Shown: positions 1 to 7,777 of the stretch, one piece after another
Position numbering within the stretch: the first letter of the stretch is position 1
Layout of the letters: each line of letters begins with the position of its first letter
Assembly (NCBI GenBank): GCA_002733155.1
Contig: NVUO01000033.1
Location: forward strand, 1 to 17,521
Length of the DNA stretch: 17,521 bases
Origin: Sulfurimonas sp.
Lineage (GTDB): Bacteria; Campylobacterota; Campylobacteria; Campylobacterales; Sulfurimonadaceae
Reading direction: 5' to 3'
The notes under the pieces: generated by a model
The model's database searches: none
What the model saw: only the letters and a program-made list of their open reading frames with translations
Told to the model about the DNA's origin: nothing
Made by a program: the position numbers and the translations under genes

Positions 1-102
1 AATTAGCTGATTTATGTTTTGTCCGACATGTTATATGTTCAAAACTCTCTAGGTTTATGATAGCTTAATTGCTAATTGTTAGTATATGATGTTTTGTTAG
101 TT

Positions 103-540
103 TTAACTCGAAACAGCTTCAAATATTTCTAATTTTAATGACTCATCAAATTCATTATCATCTATAATCTCTTTAATGATTTTTAATAGTAAATCATCTT
201 TAATTTTACCTTCGGCTAACCATACAACTATATTTTCCATTTCTAATATAAATCTTTTTATACAATAGTCATAACCATTTAATTCTAAAAAATAAGCACC
301 TAAAGTTAAGCTAGAACGTTTATTTCCGTCAGAGAAAGGATGAAATTTATTAACTGCATAAATGATATGCTTTAATTTCTCTTCAAAAGTTGGATAGTAC
401 ATATCGTTTTGAACATGCTCTAATGCACTATCAAGCAAACCAATTTCTCTATTACCACTTAATCCGCCACTATTTTCAATTATCCAATCATGAACTTCAA
501 TTGCATGAGCTGTATCAAAATAAAAGATTATAGTTTCCAT
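103..540 (-). CDS. Doc/Fic-family protein (death-on-curing toxin-like)
   Basis: This 145-aa protein carries the Fic/Doc active-site motif HPFSDGNKR at about residues 67-75 (His67, Asp71, Asn73, Lys74, Arg75). Members of this fold transfer AMP or phosphate to target proteins. The final GNKR instead of the canonical Fic GNGR makes it closer to Doc, a kinase of elongation factor Tu, so the exact reaction is open. The length is in the range of compact Doc proteins. Its ATG overlaps the stop of the upstream DNA-binding gene as TAATG, so the two are very likely translationally coupled, with the partner acting as antitoxin or regulator. That is known for similar pairs but is inference here. The catalytic residues are intact, so it could be active. 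Confidence 0.85.
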   Translation of the reverse strand: METIIFYFDTAHAIEVHDWIIENSGGLSGNREIGLLDSALEHVQNDMYYPTFEEKLKHIIYAVNKFHPFSDGNKRSSLTLGAYFLELNGYDYCIKRFILEMENIVVWLAEGKIKDDLLLKIIKEIIDDNEFDESLKLEIFEAVSS

Positions 541-1553
541 TATCTATCTTTAAGACGTTTTAATACTGCTAGTGTTTCAGGGTCTGAAAGCCTTTCTTCA
601 AGTGATTTACTTGTTTCTCCTAAAAATTTGTCAAAATCACTTTGTGGAACTGACTCTATATAGTTTTCTAGTTTGTCATGCAGTGCATCCCTAAAACACA
701 AATCACGACTAGCCATTTTCACTCTTGCATCTTCAATGACTGGTTTTAAGTATGGATTATTTGCAATATTTTCTATTAAAACACTTAACTCTTTTGGCGT
801 TAGTTTTCTGCCTAGACTTTCATATTCTTTTTTCATATCTTCTGCAAGTCCATTTTCAATACTTGCTATTACATTTAAAATTTCTGAATATAATGTATCT
901 CTTAGGTTGTCTTTTTGTTTCAAATCAAGTATTTTTTTATATTCCGTAGCATTTTCTAAAAATATAATTGTATATATTTTATTTGTATATTTGGCATATT
1001 TATGTTTACCCATATCGAGATAATAATCTAGTGCATTCGTAAATTCTTGTCTATAACTATATTCTTTATATGAAGCAGGTATATAACCATCTTCTCTTTG
1101 ATTAATATATTTAGTATGTCCCCCTGATTTTTGAGCCATAACATCTATTACAATATCTAAAATTTTATTTCTAATAGCTTTTGCTTTTTTACTTTCAGTT
1201 ATAAGCATTGCAAGATTTAATACTGCACGAAATGTAAATACCCCTAGTGTAGGTATTTTAAGCATGTCTCCGACATTTATGTCGGAGACATAATCTTTAA
1301 ATTCTTTAAACTCAATACCTTTTAAAACTTTATATCCGTTTTTTACTAACTCTTTATTATTATGTTCTAGGTATCTTTCAATAGTTCTTATGTCAACTTC
1401 TAATAATTGAGCAACTTTAATTTTTGTAAAAATTCTTTCATCTTTCCAAGTGATACCACCAAGAGCTAAATGTAATTCTACTTTTTCTAAAGCATAATGG
1501 TTGTTTAAAATATTTTGTCTACTTACAGTTGATGAAGTTAAATCTTTTATCAT
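540..1553 (-). CDS. DNA-binding partner of the Fic/Doc protein (RhuM/BRO-like)
   Basis: This 337-aa protein has an N-terminal helix-turn-helix region (about residues 37-65, containing FTKIKVAQLLEVDIRTIERY). A central block follows with LGVFTFRAVLNLAML and ILDIVIDVMAQKSGGHTKYI, of the kind seen in RhuM-like and phage-antirepressor-like proteins that sit next to fic/doc genes. It precedes the toxin-like gene by a one-base TAATG overlap. A role as antitoxin and/or transcriptional repressor is inferred from that arrangement. The start is ATG with only a weak ribosome site (TTGGAAA). The coding sequence contains a striking 28-bp near-perfect palindrome at 1264-1291, which encodes the VSDINVGDM stretch. 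I am sure of the open frame and fairly sure of the family. Confidence 0.75.
   Translation of the reverse strand: MIKDLTSSTVSRQNILNNHYALEKVELHLALGGITWKDERIFTKIKVAQLLEVDIRTIERYLEHNNKELVKNGYKVLKGIEFKEFKDYVSDINVGDMLKIPTLGVFTFRAVLNLAMLITESKKAKAIRNKILDIVIDVMAQKSGGHTKYINQREDGYIPASYKEYSYRQEFTNALDYYLDMGKHKYAKYTNKIYTIIFLENATEYKKILDLKQKDNLRDTLYSEILNVIASIENGLAEDMKKEYESLGRKLTPKELSVLIENIANNPYLKPVIEDARVKMASRDLCFRDALHDKLENYIESVPQSDFDKFLGETSKSLEERLSDPETLAVLKRLKDR
1264..1291. repeat. 28-bp palindrome inside a coding region
   Basis: Arms ATGTCTCCGACAT (1264-1276) and ATGTCGGAGACAT (1279-1291) are exact reverse complements around two T bases. The half-motif TCCGACAT recurs near position 24, beyond the 3' end of the fic/doc gene. 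It may be an operator for the encoded DNA-binding protein, an mRNA hairpin, or chance constrained by coding. Confidence 0.8.
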
Positions 1554-1584
1554 ATTTTTCCAATTTTTTAAATATAGTGTTTTA

Positions 1585-1590
1585 ATTATA
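1585..1590 (-). promoter_or_regulatory. -10 box candidate for the fic/doc operon
   Basis: Read on the minus strand this is TATAAT. It lies about 32 bases upstream of the start at 1553, in the gap before the 3' end of the next gene. No convincing -35 is visible, which is common in Campylobacterota. Confidence 0.4.
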
Positions 1591-1597
1591 ACATTTA

Positions 1598-2140
1598 TTA
1601 GAATAATCTATTTTTTGTTTTGTTAACTTTTTTAAAATAATTAACTATTGGGTGGAGAATAAGACCTCCTAAAAATAATAGGACTCCCCATAATATACTA
1701 TTGTTATTTAAAGAATTTGAGTATATTTTATCTTCAGTTCTATCCATGTCGGTGTTTAATTTATCTAAATTTTTTGTTACTGTATTATATTTTAGATTCA
1801 CTTTTCTAAGATTTGCTAAAGTACTTGGATCTTTTTCTATTAATAATTTTATAGCTTGTATTTTTTCATTATTAGATATAACTGCATTATTAAGTTCTTG
1901 TATTTTAGAACTTAGATCAAAAGATTTAATATCCGTAGACGTATTAATTAATAGATTGATATTATTTATATTTTGTTTGATAGTTTTTAACTCAAAATTA
2001 ATTTTTTTGAGTTCTTCTTTTATTTGAACTTGTCCCTTAATAAAGGCTAAGGTAGGTTCCATTGAAAAATAAGCCATAGCTATTATAGATAAGCCAACAA
2101 GCATCATTGCATTAAGTATTTTTTCTATTGCATCAAACAA
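1598..2140 (-). CDS. Two-pass membrane protein with central coiled coil, unknown function
   Basis: About 180 aa. A hydrophobic segment lies near residues 10-30 (MMLVGLSIIAMAYF) and a second near 149-168 (ILWGVLLFLGGLILHPIV). Between them is a long Asn/Lys/Leu-rich helical stretch with heptad character, so the middle probably forms a coiled coil. I do not recognise a family. The start is TTG at 2140, chosen because AAAGGA lies 7 bases upstream, while the next Met falls inside the first membrane segment. The 5' end sits only about 20 bases from the edge of the hairpin element at 2161, an arrangement that recurs elsewhere in the window. It may be cargo of a mobile cassette; that is inference. 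Confidence 0.7.
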   Translation of the reverse strand: MFDAIEKILNAMMLVGLSIIAMAYFSMEPTLAFIKGQVQIKEELKKINFELKTIKQNINNINLLINTSTDIKSFDLSSKIQELNNAVISNNEKIQAIKLLIEKDPSTLANLRKVNLKYNTVTKNLDKLNTDMDRTEDKIYSNSLNNNSILWGVLLFLGGLILHPIVNYFKKVNKTKNRLF

Positions 2141-2160
2141 TTTTAATTCCTTTGTAAGTT

Positions 2161-2217
2161 AACGTTTGAATATAGCCAATAAATTTCCGCTAGGTAATTT
2201 ATTGGCTACTAGTAGCC
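2161..2217. repeat. Structured repeat element, copy A
   Basis: It begins AACGTTTG, then a 13-bp perfect stem TAGCCAATAAATT (2173-2185) / AATTTATTGGCTA (2196-2208) around the tip TCCGCTAGGT. A second, overlapping 14-bp perfect palindrome GGCTACTAGTAGCC follows (2204-2217). The edge, the spacing to the CTAG tip and the overlapping second stem match copy B near 16314; edge and tip also match copy C near 14963. A terminator is unlikely because no T-run follows on either side. Confidence 0.7.
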
Positions 2218-2260
2218 ACCTTAAAATCCACTTAATTTATTAATAAGAATCAATTATTTT
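2209..2260. repeat. 52-bp dispersed repeat, copy 1
   Basis: Starts CTAGTAGCCACC, then TTAAAATCCACTTAATTT, and matches 17430-17481 without gaps at 47 of 52 positions by my reading. In both places it directly follows a hairpin and lies on the 5' side of a minus-strand gene. Nature unknown: boundary of a mobile unit, regulatory region or small RNA are all possible. Confidence 0.8.
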
Positions 2261-2356
2261 GTATAGAGAGTGAGCGATTACTATCAGCTTACGCATTACA
2301 GCTATTTGTGCAACAGTAGAGTGTTTAGCATTCTCTTTTAATTAAAAGGAAAACAC

Positions 2357-2905
2357 ATGAAAAAAATAATATTAGGTTTATTACTGTTAGCAAACTCAGT
2401 ATTTGCACTGAGTTTATCACAAATAGACTTAGGTACTCATCCAAGGGCTTTTATAACACAGGTTGATATAAGAGATCAGGGAGAAATTGCAACTAAATTA
2501 AATACTACTACTTATCAATATTGGAATTCAAGTTACCCTTATGATAGTTTAAAGTACAGTGGTAAAATAGAAAGTTGGGTTTACACTTTTTCAAATAATT
2601 ACACACAATTTTATAGCTATAGTACTTATTGGGATTAATATATAAATCCTAATGATTTATCAGTCACATATATATATTTTGATACAGCTGGATATTCTAT
2701 GAGCGACATATCATTTTATAAATTTGAAGGTGGAGTAAAAACAAGACTTACACTATCACCTATTTATGTATTTGGAAATATTTGGGCGTTTAAACATATA
2801 AATTCTAGTAATGTACGATCATATGAAATGAGAACATTTATCCAAGCGACTGATGGATTGGTATCACTTGGTAATGACATTATAATATCTAGAGATACTA
2901 AATAA
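2357..2905 (+). pseudogene. Secreted protein gene interrupted by one in-frame stop
   Basis: The first part encodes a clear signal peptide (MKKIILGLLLLANSVFA) followed by a Tyr/Ser/Thr-rich mature region. An in-frame TAA at 2636-2638 stops it after 93 codons. The same frame then stays open from 2639 to the TAA at 2903-2905, reading YINPNDLSVTYIYFD and onward into an internal Met at 2699. So the 2357-2905 stretch is one reading frame of about 182 residues with a single nonsense codon, not two genes. An AAGGAAAA site lies 8 bases before the ATG. Family not recognised; periplasmic or outer-surface location is inferred from the signal peptide. It may be a recent pseudogene, a stop read through at low level, or a base-call error. 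A truncated 93-aa product could still be exported. Confidence 0.7.
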
Positions 2906-2911
2906 AACACT

Positions 2912-2958
2912 TATCGATATAAAGATTAAACTAGCAGGCTTATCCCTTTATATCGATA
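2912..2958. terminator. Hairpin between convergent genes (putative bidirectional terminator)
   Basis: Arms TATCGATATAAAG (2912-2924) and CTTTATATCGATA (2946-2958) are exact 13-bp reverse complements around a 21-base loop. It lies just after the plus-strand gene ends and covers the last codons of the minus-strand gene. The poor T-run and long loop make intrinsic termination likely but not certain. Confidence 0.5.
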
Positions 2959-3929
2959 CTATCATATATTTTATAATTTTTAAAAATATCTAATGCTTCT
3001 TTCATATCAGGCATATACTCATCTCTTATCAATTGTTTATATCCAGCATTATTTCCTAGGTCTTGATAGCTAGAATCTAGTTTACTGTAAGCACCTTTTA
3101 CAAGGTCTTCATTATTTAACATAAAGTTAAATTGATTTATCTTTTTTTCTATCTCTGATGTCATAGCTTGTTGATTTTCAAGTATCTTATAAAGTTCCCA
3201 ATTTCCATCTATTCCATATTTTCTTAAATCCATGACACTATTATTAGTGGCGTTAAAATCTATTTCATTTTTAGTATATTTTGGTTGCTGGGCATCAGGA
3301 TCAGCTCGTCCAGCTTTTATTAATGTATCTAAGAAATTTCTAACACTATAACTTGTATCCATAAAAGAAGATCTAAGTTTTCCAGCATATATTTTGGCAT
3401 CATCAAGTGATTTTCCATCTTCTAATCCATCATAAATTACAGCATTAGTAAAGCGTGCCAATTCTCTTCCATTGTGAACACTTTCATCTTTTCCCCAGTT
3501 ATTTACTGGATACTTATTTTGGATCTCTTTAACACCTTTCATCATATCTGAGTATGCTTCTTCTCCACCAAATATAGCATAAGCTGCGTCAAATGCTATT
3601 TTTTGTTTATCTTTTTGCTCTTGAGTTACCTCTTTACCTAATTGTATCGGTTCTCCATCATATGCTGCATCTACTAGTTTTAAAAACTCTGGACCTGTTA
3701 AATAGTTTGGATAAGCTTCATATATCTTAGATTGTTGAAGTTCCTTACTTCCTTTTGTATAGGTCTCTGGAATGGGAGTATATACATCTTTATACTTTTC
3801 TTGCATCTCAGACATTCTGTCAGTCTTTTTTGTTTGAGAGGTTACTTCGTATGCTGATGTTGCTTTTGTAGCTTGAGTTTTACTGGTAGCATAAACTTGG
3901 GTATTAGCATTTGTAGATGTAACATTCAT
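2940..3929 (-). CDS. Hypothetical 329-aa protein with Thr/Ser/Ala-rich N-terminus
   Basis: The first 35 residues are rich in Thr, Ser, Ala, Gln and Lys and look disordered. The rest is a soluble, mainly helical region with no membrane segments or signal peptide. Blocks such as AFDAAYAIFGGEEAYSDMM and LRKYGIDGNWELYKIL look like a folded domain, but I do not recognise the family. The disordered N-terminus without a Sec signal recalls flagellar-type exported proteins, a weak resemblance only. The ATG has AAAGGA 7 bases upstream. It is divergent from tlyA and convergent with the broken secreted-protein gene, so it is a single-gene unit. Confidence 0.75.
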   Translation of the reverse strand: MNVTSTNANTQVYATSKTQATKATSAYEVTSQTKKTDRMSEMQEKYKDVYTPIPETYTKGSKELQQSKIYEAYPNYLTGPEFLKLVDAAYDGEPIQLGKEVTQEQKDKQKIAFDAAYAIFGGEEAYSDMMKGVKEIQNKYPVNNWGKDESVHNGRELARFTNAVIYDGLEDGKSLDDAKIYAGKLRSSFMDTSYSVRNFLDTLIKAGRADPDAQQPKYTKNEIDFNATNNSVMDLRKYGIDGNWELYKILENQQAMTSEIEKKINQFNFMLNNEDLVKGAYSKLDSSYQDLGNNAGYKQLIRDEYMPDMKEALDIFKNYKIYDSIDIKG

Positions 3930-4006
3930 AATTTGTCCTTTACAATAGTTAATTTATAATAAGCAATAAATATACAAAAAAAAACAAATATTTAATATCT
4001 TTAAGA

Positions 4007-4012
4007 TAAAAT
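4007..4012 (+). promoter_or_regulatory. -10 box candidate just before tlyA
   Basis: TAAAAT ends 6 bases before the ATG of tlyA at 4019, and no ribosome-binding site precedes that ATG. If this box is used, transcription would begin at or next to the start codon, giving a leaderless message. A second candidate, TATAAT at 3955-3960, would give a leader of about 50 bases. Confidence 0.35.
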
Positions 4013-4018
4013 TGCATT

Positions 4019-4756
4019 ATGAATAAACAAGAGATGAAAGAAAACTTGACTAGACTTGATAACTATTTAGTAAAAAATAGTTTTTGCGATAGTAGAAACA
4101 AAGCACAAGTTATGATAAAAGAAGCATATGTCAGTGTGAATTCTAAGCTGATTTTGAAAAGCTCATTTAAAGTTAGCCAAGATGATGAAGTAAAAGTAAA
4201 AGAACATAAACAGTATGTATCTCGTGGGGTATTTAAGCTTAGTAACTTTTTAGATGAGTTATGCTTAGATTTAGAAGGCGCTATTGCCTTAGATATTGGC
4301 TCATCTACTGGTGGTTTTACTCAGGTTCTTTTAGAAAATGGAGTAAGTGAAGTAAGTGCGGTAGATGTAGGACGAGAGCAATTACACCAAAGTTTACGTG
4401 ATGATAAGCGTGTATTATCATATGAGAGTTGCGATATAAGAAAGTTTGAATCTACTAAAAGTTTTGATATAGTAGTATCTGATGTATCTTTTATTTCATT
4501 ACATCATATTTTGGATGATGTAGATAGATTAGCTAAAGATAGAATAATTCTACTTTTTAAACCGCAGTTTGAAGTTGGTCGTGAGGCAAAACGTGATAAC
4601 AATGGTGTAGTTTTAGATGAAAAAGCTATACAAAATGCAAAAGTAAAATTTGAGGATGCATGTAAGTTAAAAGGATGGACTTTGATATTACAATCTCCTT
4701 CACAACTTGCTGGAAAGGAAGGTAATCTTGAATACTGTTACTGTTATGAAAAATAG
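4019..4756 (+). CDS. tlyA: TlyA-family rRNA 2'-O-methyltransferase
   Basis: This 245-aa protein has an N-terminal S4 RNA-binding domain (about residues 10-60, from RLDNYLVKNSFCDSRNKAQ) and the linker YVSRGVFKL. A SAM-dependent Rossmann methyltransferase domain follows: the SAM loop LDIGSSTGGFTQVLL, the acidic AVDVGREQLH strand end, VVSDVSFISL, and LLFKPQFEVGR with the catalytic Lys. TlyA methylates 2'-OH groups of cytidines in ribosomal RNA. The short Campylobacterota form (type I) is known to act on 23S rRNA C1920 only, and this length fits type I. The family is often labelled hemolysin, which is historical. It heads a tlyA-ribF-truD cluster, its 3' end overlapping ribF. No Shine-Dalgarno is visible before the ATG. 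Confidence 0.93.
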   Translation: MNKQEMKENLTRLDNYLVKNSFCDSRNKAQVMIKEAYVSVNSKLILKSSFKVSQDDEVKVKEHKQYVSRGVFKLSNFLDELCLDLEGAIALDIGSSTGGFTQVLLENGVSEVSAVDVGREQLHQSLRDDKRVLSYESCDIRKFESTKSFDIVVSDVSFISLHHILDDVDRLAKDRIILLFKPQFEVGREAKRDNNGVVLDEKAIQNAKVKFEDACKLKGWTLILQSPSQLAGKEGNLEYCYCYEK

Positions 4757-5582
4757 CCAGGCTATAGCTATTGGTGGTTTTGATGGGATGCATATTGGGC
4801 ATCAGCATCTTTTTGCAGAATTAGGAAAAAATGGAACTATTGTAGTTATTGAAACCGGTTATGCAAATATTACTCCAAAAAAAGAGCGTGAAAATTTTTC
4901 AACTTATCCCATTTTGTATCTACCACTTGATGATATTCGTCATCTAGAAGCAAAAGAATTTATAGAATTTTTAATGCAAAAGTTTTCTAAACTAGAAAAA
5001 ATAGTAGTTGGTTATGATTTTCACTTTGGAAAAAATAGAAAGTATTCATATGAAAATTTAAAAGAGATATTTCTTAAAGAGAATGTAGATGGTGAAGTTA
5101 AGATTGTTGAAGAAGTTACTTTGGATGGTGATTCTGTTCACTCTCACAAAATTCGCCTAAAACTTCAGATTGGGGATATTAAAGGGGCAAACGCTTTTTT
5201 AGGACATAACTACACTATAAGAGGTAGTTTAGTTCAAGGTCAGGGCATTGGGAAAAAGAAGTTGGTAGCTACTATTAATATAGAAGCGAAAGACTTTTTA
5301 ACTCCTAAAGAGGGTGTATATGCTACCCTTACCCGTATAGATGATGAGGAACATTACCACCCTTCAGTTTCATTTGTTGGACATCGTGTTACTACAGATG
5401 ACAGTTTTGCTATAGAAAGCCATATTTTAGATGGTGAAGTATTGTGTAAAAGCAGGGCAAGTATTAGTTTTGTCTCTTTTATAAGGGATAATAAAAAGTT
5501 TGATTCATTAGATGAATTAAAAATAGCGATAAAAAGAGATATAACTATTGCTTCAAAAGAATTAAAGATTTTAGCATTATAA
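4746..5582 (+). CDS. ribF: Bifunctional riboflavin kinase / FAD synthetase
   Basis: RibF phosphorylates riboflavin to FMN and adenylates FMN to FAD. The N-terminal nucleotidyltransferase half shows GGFDGMHIGHQHLF directly after the start. The C-terminal kinase half begins near LGHNYTIRGSLVQGQGIG and contains GVYATL and ESHILD. The PTAN motif that normally follows the glycine-rich segment reads ATIN here, a deviation in the kinase nucleotide-binding site worth noting. I place the start at ATG 4746, inside tlyA, which gives the family's usual short lead into the GxFDGxHxGH motif. TTG starts at 4707 or 4728 are possible, the latter with AGGAAGG 5 bases upstream. That purine run also encodes the conserved GKEGN stretch of TlyA, so it may be coincidental. 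Confidence 0.9.
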   Translation: MKNSQAIAIGGFDGMHIGHQHLFAELGKNGTIVVIETGYANITPKKERENFSTYPILYLPLDDIRHLEAKEFIEFLMQKFSKLEKIVVGYDFHFGKNRKYSYENLKEIFLKENVDGEVKIVEEVTLDGDSVHSHKIRLKLQIGDIKGANAFLGHNYTIRGSLVQGQGIGKKKLVATINIEAKDFLTPKEGVYATLTRIDDEEHYHPSVSFVGHRVTTDDSFAIESHILDGEVLCKSRASISFVSFIRDNKKFDSLDELKIAIKRDITIASKELKILAL

Positions 5583-5603
5583 TAAAGTAAATAAAGAGGG
5601 TAT

Positions 5604-6638
5604 ATGAGAAAAAGAGAATATTTAGATACAACAACCGATATAGGTTTTAAGTTTTATCAAACAAAAGATGATTTTTTAGTTGATGAAATAAATACAACAG
5701 AGTTTAAAGGTAAGGGTAATTACCTGATTTTACATATAAAAAAGCAAGAACTTACAACTTGGGATATGGTTGCAATTTTTGCTGAATATTTGGCTATACC
5801 TGCACAAAAGATAGGCTACGCTGGACTTAAAGACAAACATGCAACTACTACTCAGTATATATCTATAGATGCATCACATGAAAAACTACTAAAAAAGTTT
5901 TATCATAAGCAGATAAAAGTTTTAAGTACTACTAGACACTCGTCTTCTATTCGTATGGGTGATTTAGATGGAAATAGATTTAGTATTAATCTCCATTTTG
6001 TAGATAATATAGATTCAGGACGTATAGAAAAGTGTGCACGTAAAATTGCTAAAAATGGTCTTCCAAATTATTTTGGTTATCAGCGTTTTGGTAGGGATGG
6101 TGATTCTTTAAAACAAGCCCAAGAGATGATTAAAGGTGATGTATTTATGGAAGATACTAAGGTAAAAAACTTTTTAATCTCAATTTATCAAAGTACTTTT
6201 TTTAATGACTGGTTAAGAGAAAGGGTAATTTTAAGCCTTGAAAAAAATGAAGGTAAATTTATGCTTTTAGATGGTGATGTGTATCAAGACTTAAAAGGTA
6301 AGTTCTCTACACCAAAGATAAAACCAACAAGAGAGTTTCAAGCACAAAACCTTAACCCAACTGGACTTTTATGTGGGCGTGATGTTTTTCGTGCGCGTGA
6401 TGAAGCTTTAAAGATAGAAAAAAAGTTTGATGATGAATTTTTACAAGAAAAGGGTTATCGCAGAAATGCTCTAATTTATCCAAAAGATATAGAGTGTAAA
6501 TATATAAGAAAACAAACAGTTTTAAATATCTCTTTTACTTTACCAAAAGGTTCTTACGCGACAGTATTTTTAGAAAGTATAGCTAATAAAAATTATTCAG
6601 CTAAAGATGTAAAAAAGAAACAAACACAGGCTAAATAG
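5604..6638 (+). CDS. truD: tRNA pseudouridine(13) synthase TruD
   Basis: This 344-aa protein matches the usual TruD length. It carries the catalytic-Asp motif GYAGLKDKHATTTQ and the family block NYFGYQRFG, followed by the insertion domain and LLCGRDVFRA. TruD converts uridine 13 of tRNA-Glu to pseudouridine. An AGAGGG site lies just upstream of the ATG, and the gene follows ribF by about 20 bases, so it probably ends the tlyA operon. The last codons overlap, on the opposite strand, the stop of a dead DUF3095 gene, so the truD 3' end was part of the older junction between these genes. Confidence 0.95.
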   Translation: MRKREYLDTTTDIGFKFYQTKDDFLVDEINTTEFKGKGNYLILHIKKQELTTWDMVAIFAEYLAIPAQKIGYAGLKDKHATTTQYISIDASHEKLLKKFYHKQIKVLSTTRHSSSIRMGDLDGNRFSINLHFVDNIDSGRIEKCARKIAKNGLPNYFGYQRFGRDGDSLKQAQEMIKGDVFMEDTKVKNFLISIYQSTFFNDWLRERVILSLEKNEGKFMLLDGDVYQDLKGKFSTPKIKPTREFQAQNLNPTGLLCGRDVFRARDEALKIEKKFDDEFLQEKGYRRNALIYPKDIECKYIRKQTVLNISFTLPKGSYATVFLESIANKNYSAKDVKKKQTQAK

Positions 6639-7005
6639 AGTTTTTAATCTGTAACTTCATATTTTTAGATGCTAAGGCATAACCGCCATTTGTAGCATCT
6701 AAGAAATGAGCTCTATCACTTTTTCTATCAAAGATTACACAAGTTATTAATGAAGCATTATTTATATGTAAACCATAATATATTTTTTTTCTTCTTATGT
6801 AGCGTTTCTAAATAATCTTCAAGTTGGATTCTAATTAACTTACTTGTATCAAAAAGCATTTTAAAGTTTTTTTATATATACCTAAGTAACTTGCATAATT
6901 AACCGATTTATGTAGCCTCAGTGGAGTTGATTATATCTGCGATGATTATATCATCAAAACAATTGAATAATTTAATTGGGTTAGATTCTTATAAAAATTA
7001 TTTAT
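6631..7005 (-). pseudogene. Relic of a DUF3095-family gene
   Basis: The stretch between truD and atpB is filled by a gene corpse on the minus strand. Near its 3' end it reads IYYGLHINNASLITC, FDRKSDRAHFLDATNGGYA and LASKNMKLQIKNSI before a TAG at 6631-6633. This fits the C-terminus of DUF3095 proteins (GLH..DAALMTC...HVHFVDG..GGYA). A run of eight A bases (6782-6789) shifts the frame; with seven, LEDYLETLHKKKK joins directly to it. Further upstream FDDIIIADIINSTEAT corresponds to the family's N-terminal nucleotide-cyclase-like motif, and NNFYKNLTQL to its beginning. In-frame stops separate these pieces and the middle several hundred residues are missing. Family assignment is from memory of conserved motifs and is fairly sure. 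Confidence 0.7.
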
Positions 7006-7042
7006 GTACAGGTCTTTTAGCGCAGTTTAATTATTAGTTGAA

Positions 7043-7048
7043 TATAAT
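7043..7048 (+). promoter_or_regulatory. -10 box of atpB
   Basis: A TATAAT hexamer lies 33 bases before the atpB ATG, and AGGGAG (7069-7074) sits 7 bases before that ATG. No clear -35 is seen. The promoter lies outside the DUF3095 relic and so belongs to atpB itself. Confidence 0.55.
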
Positions 7049-7081
7049 TGCGTAATTAATTATAAGACAGGGAGTACGCCT

Positions 7082-7756
7082 ATGGGTGAATTGTTCACAT
7101 TTTTTGGTCTAATTTCACATGATAAGACTTTTATTTATATGACACACATGTTATTATCTGCTGGTATCGCGCTTATACTTGTAAAGATGGCTATGTCAAA
7201 CTTGCAAATGGTTCCAAGGGGAGCTCAGAACTTTATGGAAGTATATATATCTGCTGTTCTAAAAATTGGAGTAGATGTTATGGGTGAAGAGAATGCTCGT
7301 CGTTATGTACCATTAGTTGCTACAATTGGTATTTTTGTTGCTATAGCTAACTTGATTGGTATAGTTCCAGGTTTTGAAGCTCCAACATCATTCTTAGAAT
7401 TTGCTCTTACTTTAGCATTAACAGTATTTGTATATTATAACTTTGAAGGTATCCGTCGTCAAGGTATTATTAAGTATTTTAAACACTTTTTAGGTCCAGT
7501 TTGGTGGTTATATTGGTTAATGTTCCCAATTGAAATTGTTTCTCACCTTTCTCGTTTAGTTTCTTTATCTTTCCGTTTATTTGGAAATGTAAAAGGTGAT
7601 GATATGTTCCTAATGGTAATTCTTATGCTTGCTCCATGGTTGTTACCAATGATTCCATTTGCACTTCTTACTTTTATGGCTTTATTACAAGCGTTTATTT
7701 TTATGATGCTTACAACTGTGTACCTTGGTTCTGCAGTAGCTATAGAGGAACACTAA
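7082..7756 (+). CDS. atpB: ATP synthase F0 subunit a
   Basis: This 224-aa, very hydrophobic protein forms the proton half-channels next to the c-ring of the F1F0 ATP synthase. The signature [15 protein letters not shown] contains the essential arginine (Arg165 here, E. coli Arg210). The C-terminal helix [21 protein letters not shown] contains the conserved Gln. About five or six membrane segments are visible. It is isolated from the other atp genes, as is usual in Campylobacterota. The ATG has a good AGGGAG site 7 bases upstream and its own -10 box. The stop codon begins a 16-bp perfect palindrome. Confidence 0.96.
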   Translation: MGELFTFFGLISHDKTFIYMTHMLLSAGIALILVKMAMSNLQMVPRGAQNFMEVYISAVLKIGVDVMGEENARRYVPLVATIGIFVAIANLIGIVPGFEAPTSFLEFALTLALTVFVYYNFEGIRRQGIIKYFKHFLGPVWWLYWLMFPIEIVSHLSRLVSLSFRLFGNVKGDDMFLMVILMLAPWLLPMIPFALLTFMALLQAFIFMMLTTVYLGSAVAIEEH

Positions 7757-7769
7757 GTCTTAAGACTTA
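7754..7769. repeat. 16-bp perfect palindrome at the atpB stop
   Basis: TAAGTCTTAAGACTTA equals its own reverse complement and includes the atpB stop codon. In RNA it would form a small stem with no T-run after it, so it is more likely an mRNA processing or partial attenuation site than a terminator. Confidence 0.5.
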
Positions 7770-7777
7770 ATTCAAAT

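Noticed and set aside
1..102. Terminator or further gene after the fic/doc gene
   Set aside because: Only a 4-base TAGC/GCTA pairing and no T-rich hairpin or convincing reading frame is visible.
673..1023. Plus-strand open frame within the fic/doc partner gene
   Set aside because: Ser/Phe-rich shadow of a gene with clear domain motifs on the other strand.
2699..2905. Independent 68-codon gene starting at 2699
   Set aside because: It is in the same frame as the signal-peptide ORF upstream with only one stop between, and has no ribosome-binding site.
4707..4745. Upstream TTG starts for ribF
   Set aside because: The purine-rich ribosome-like site encodes conserved TlyA residues, and ATG 4746 gives the normal N-terminus. 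The alternatives are noted in the gene entry.
7754..7769. Transcription terminator after atpB
   Set aside because: The palindrome has no T-run and a small gene starts 9 bases later, so full termination is unlikely.
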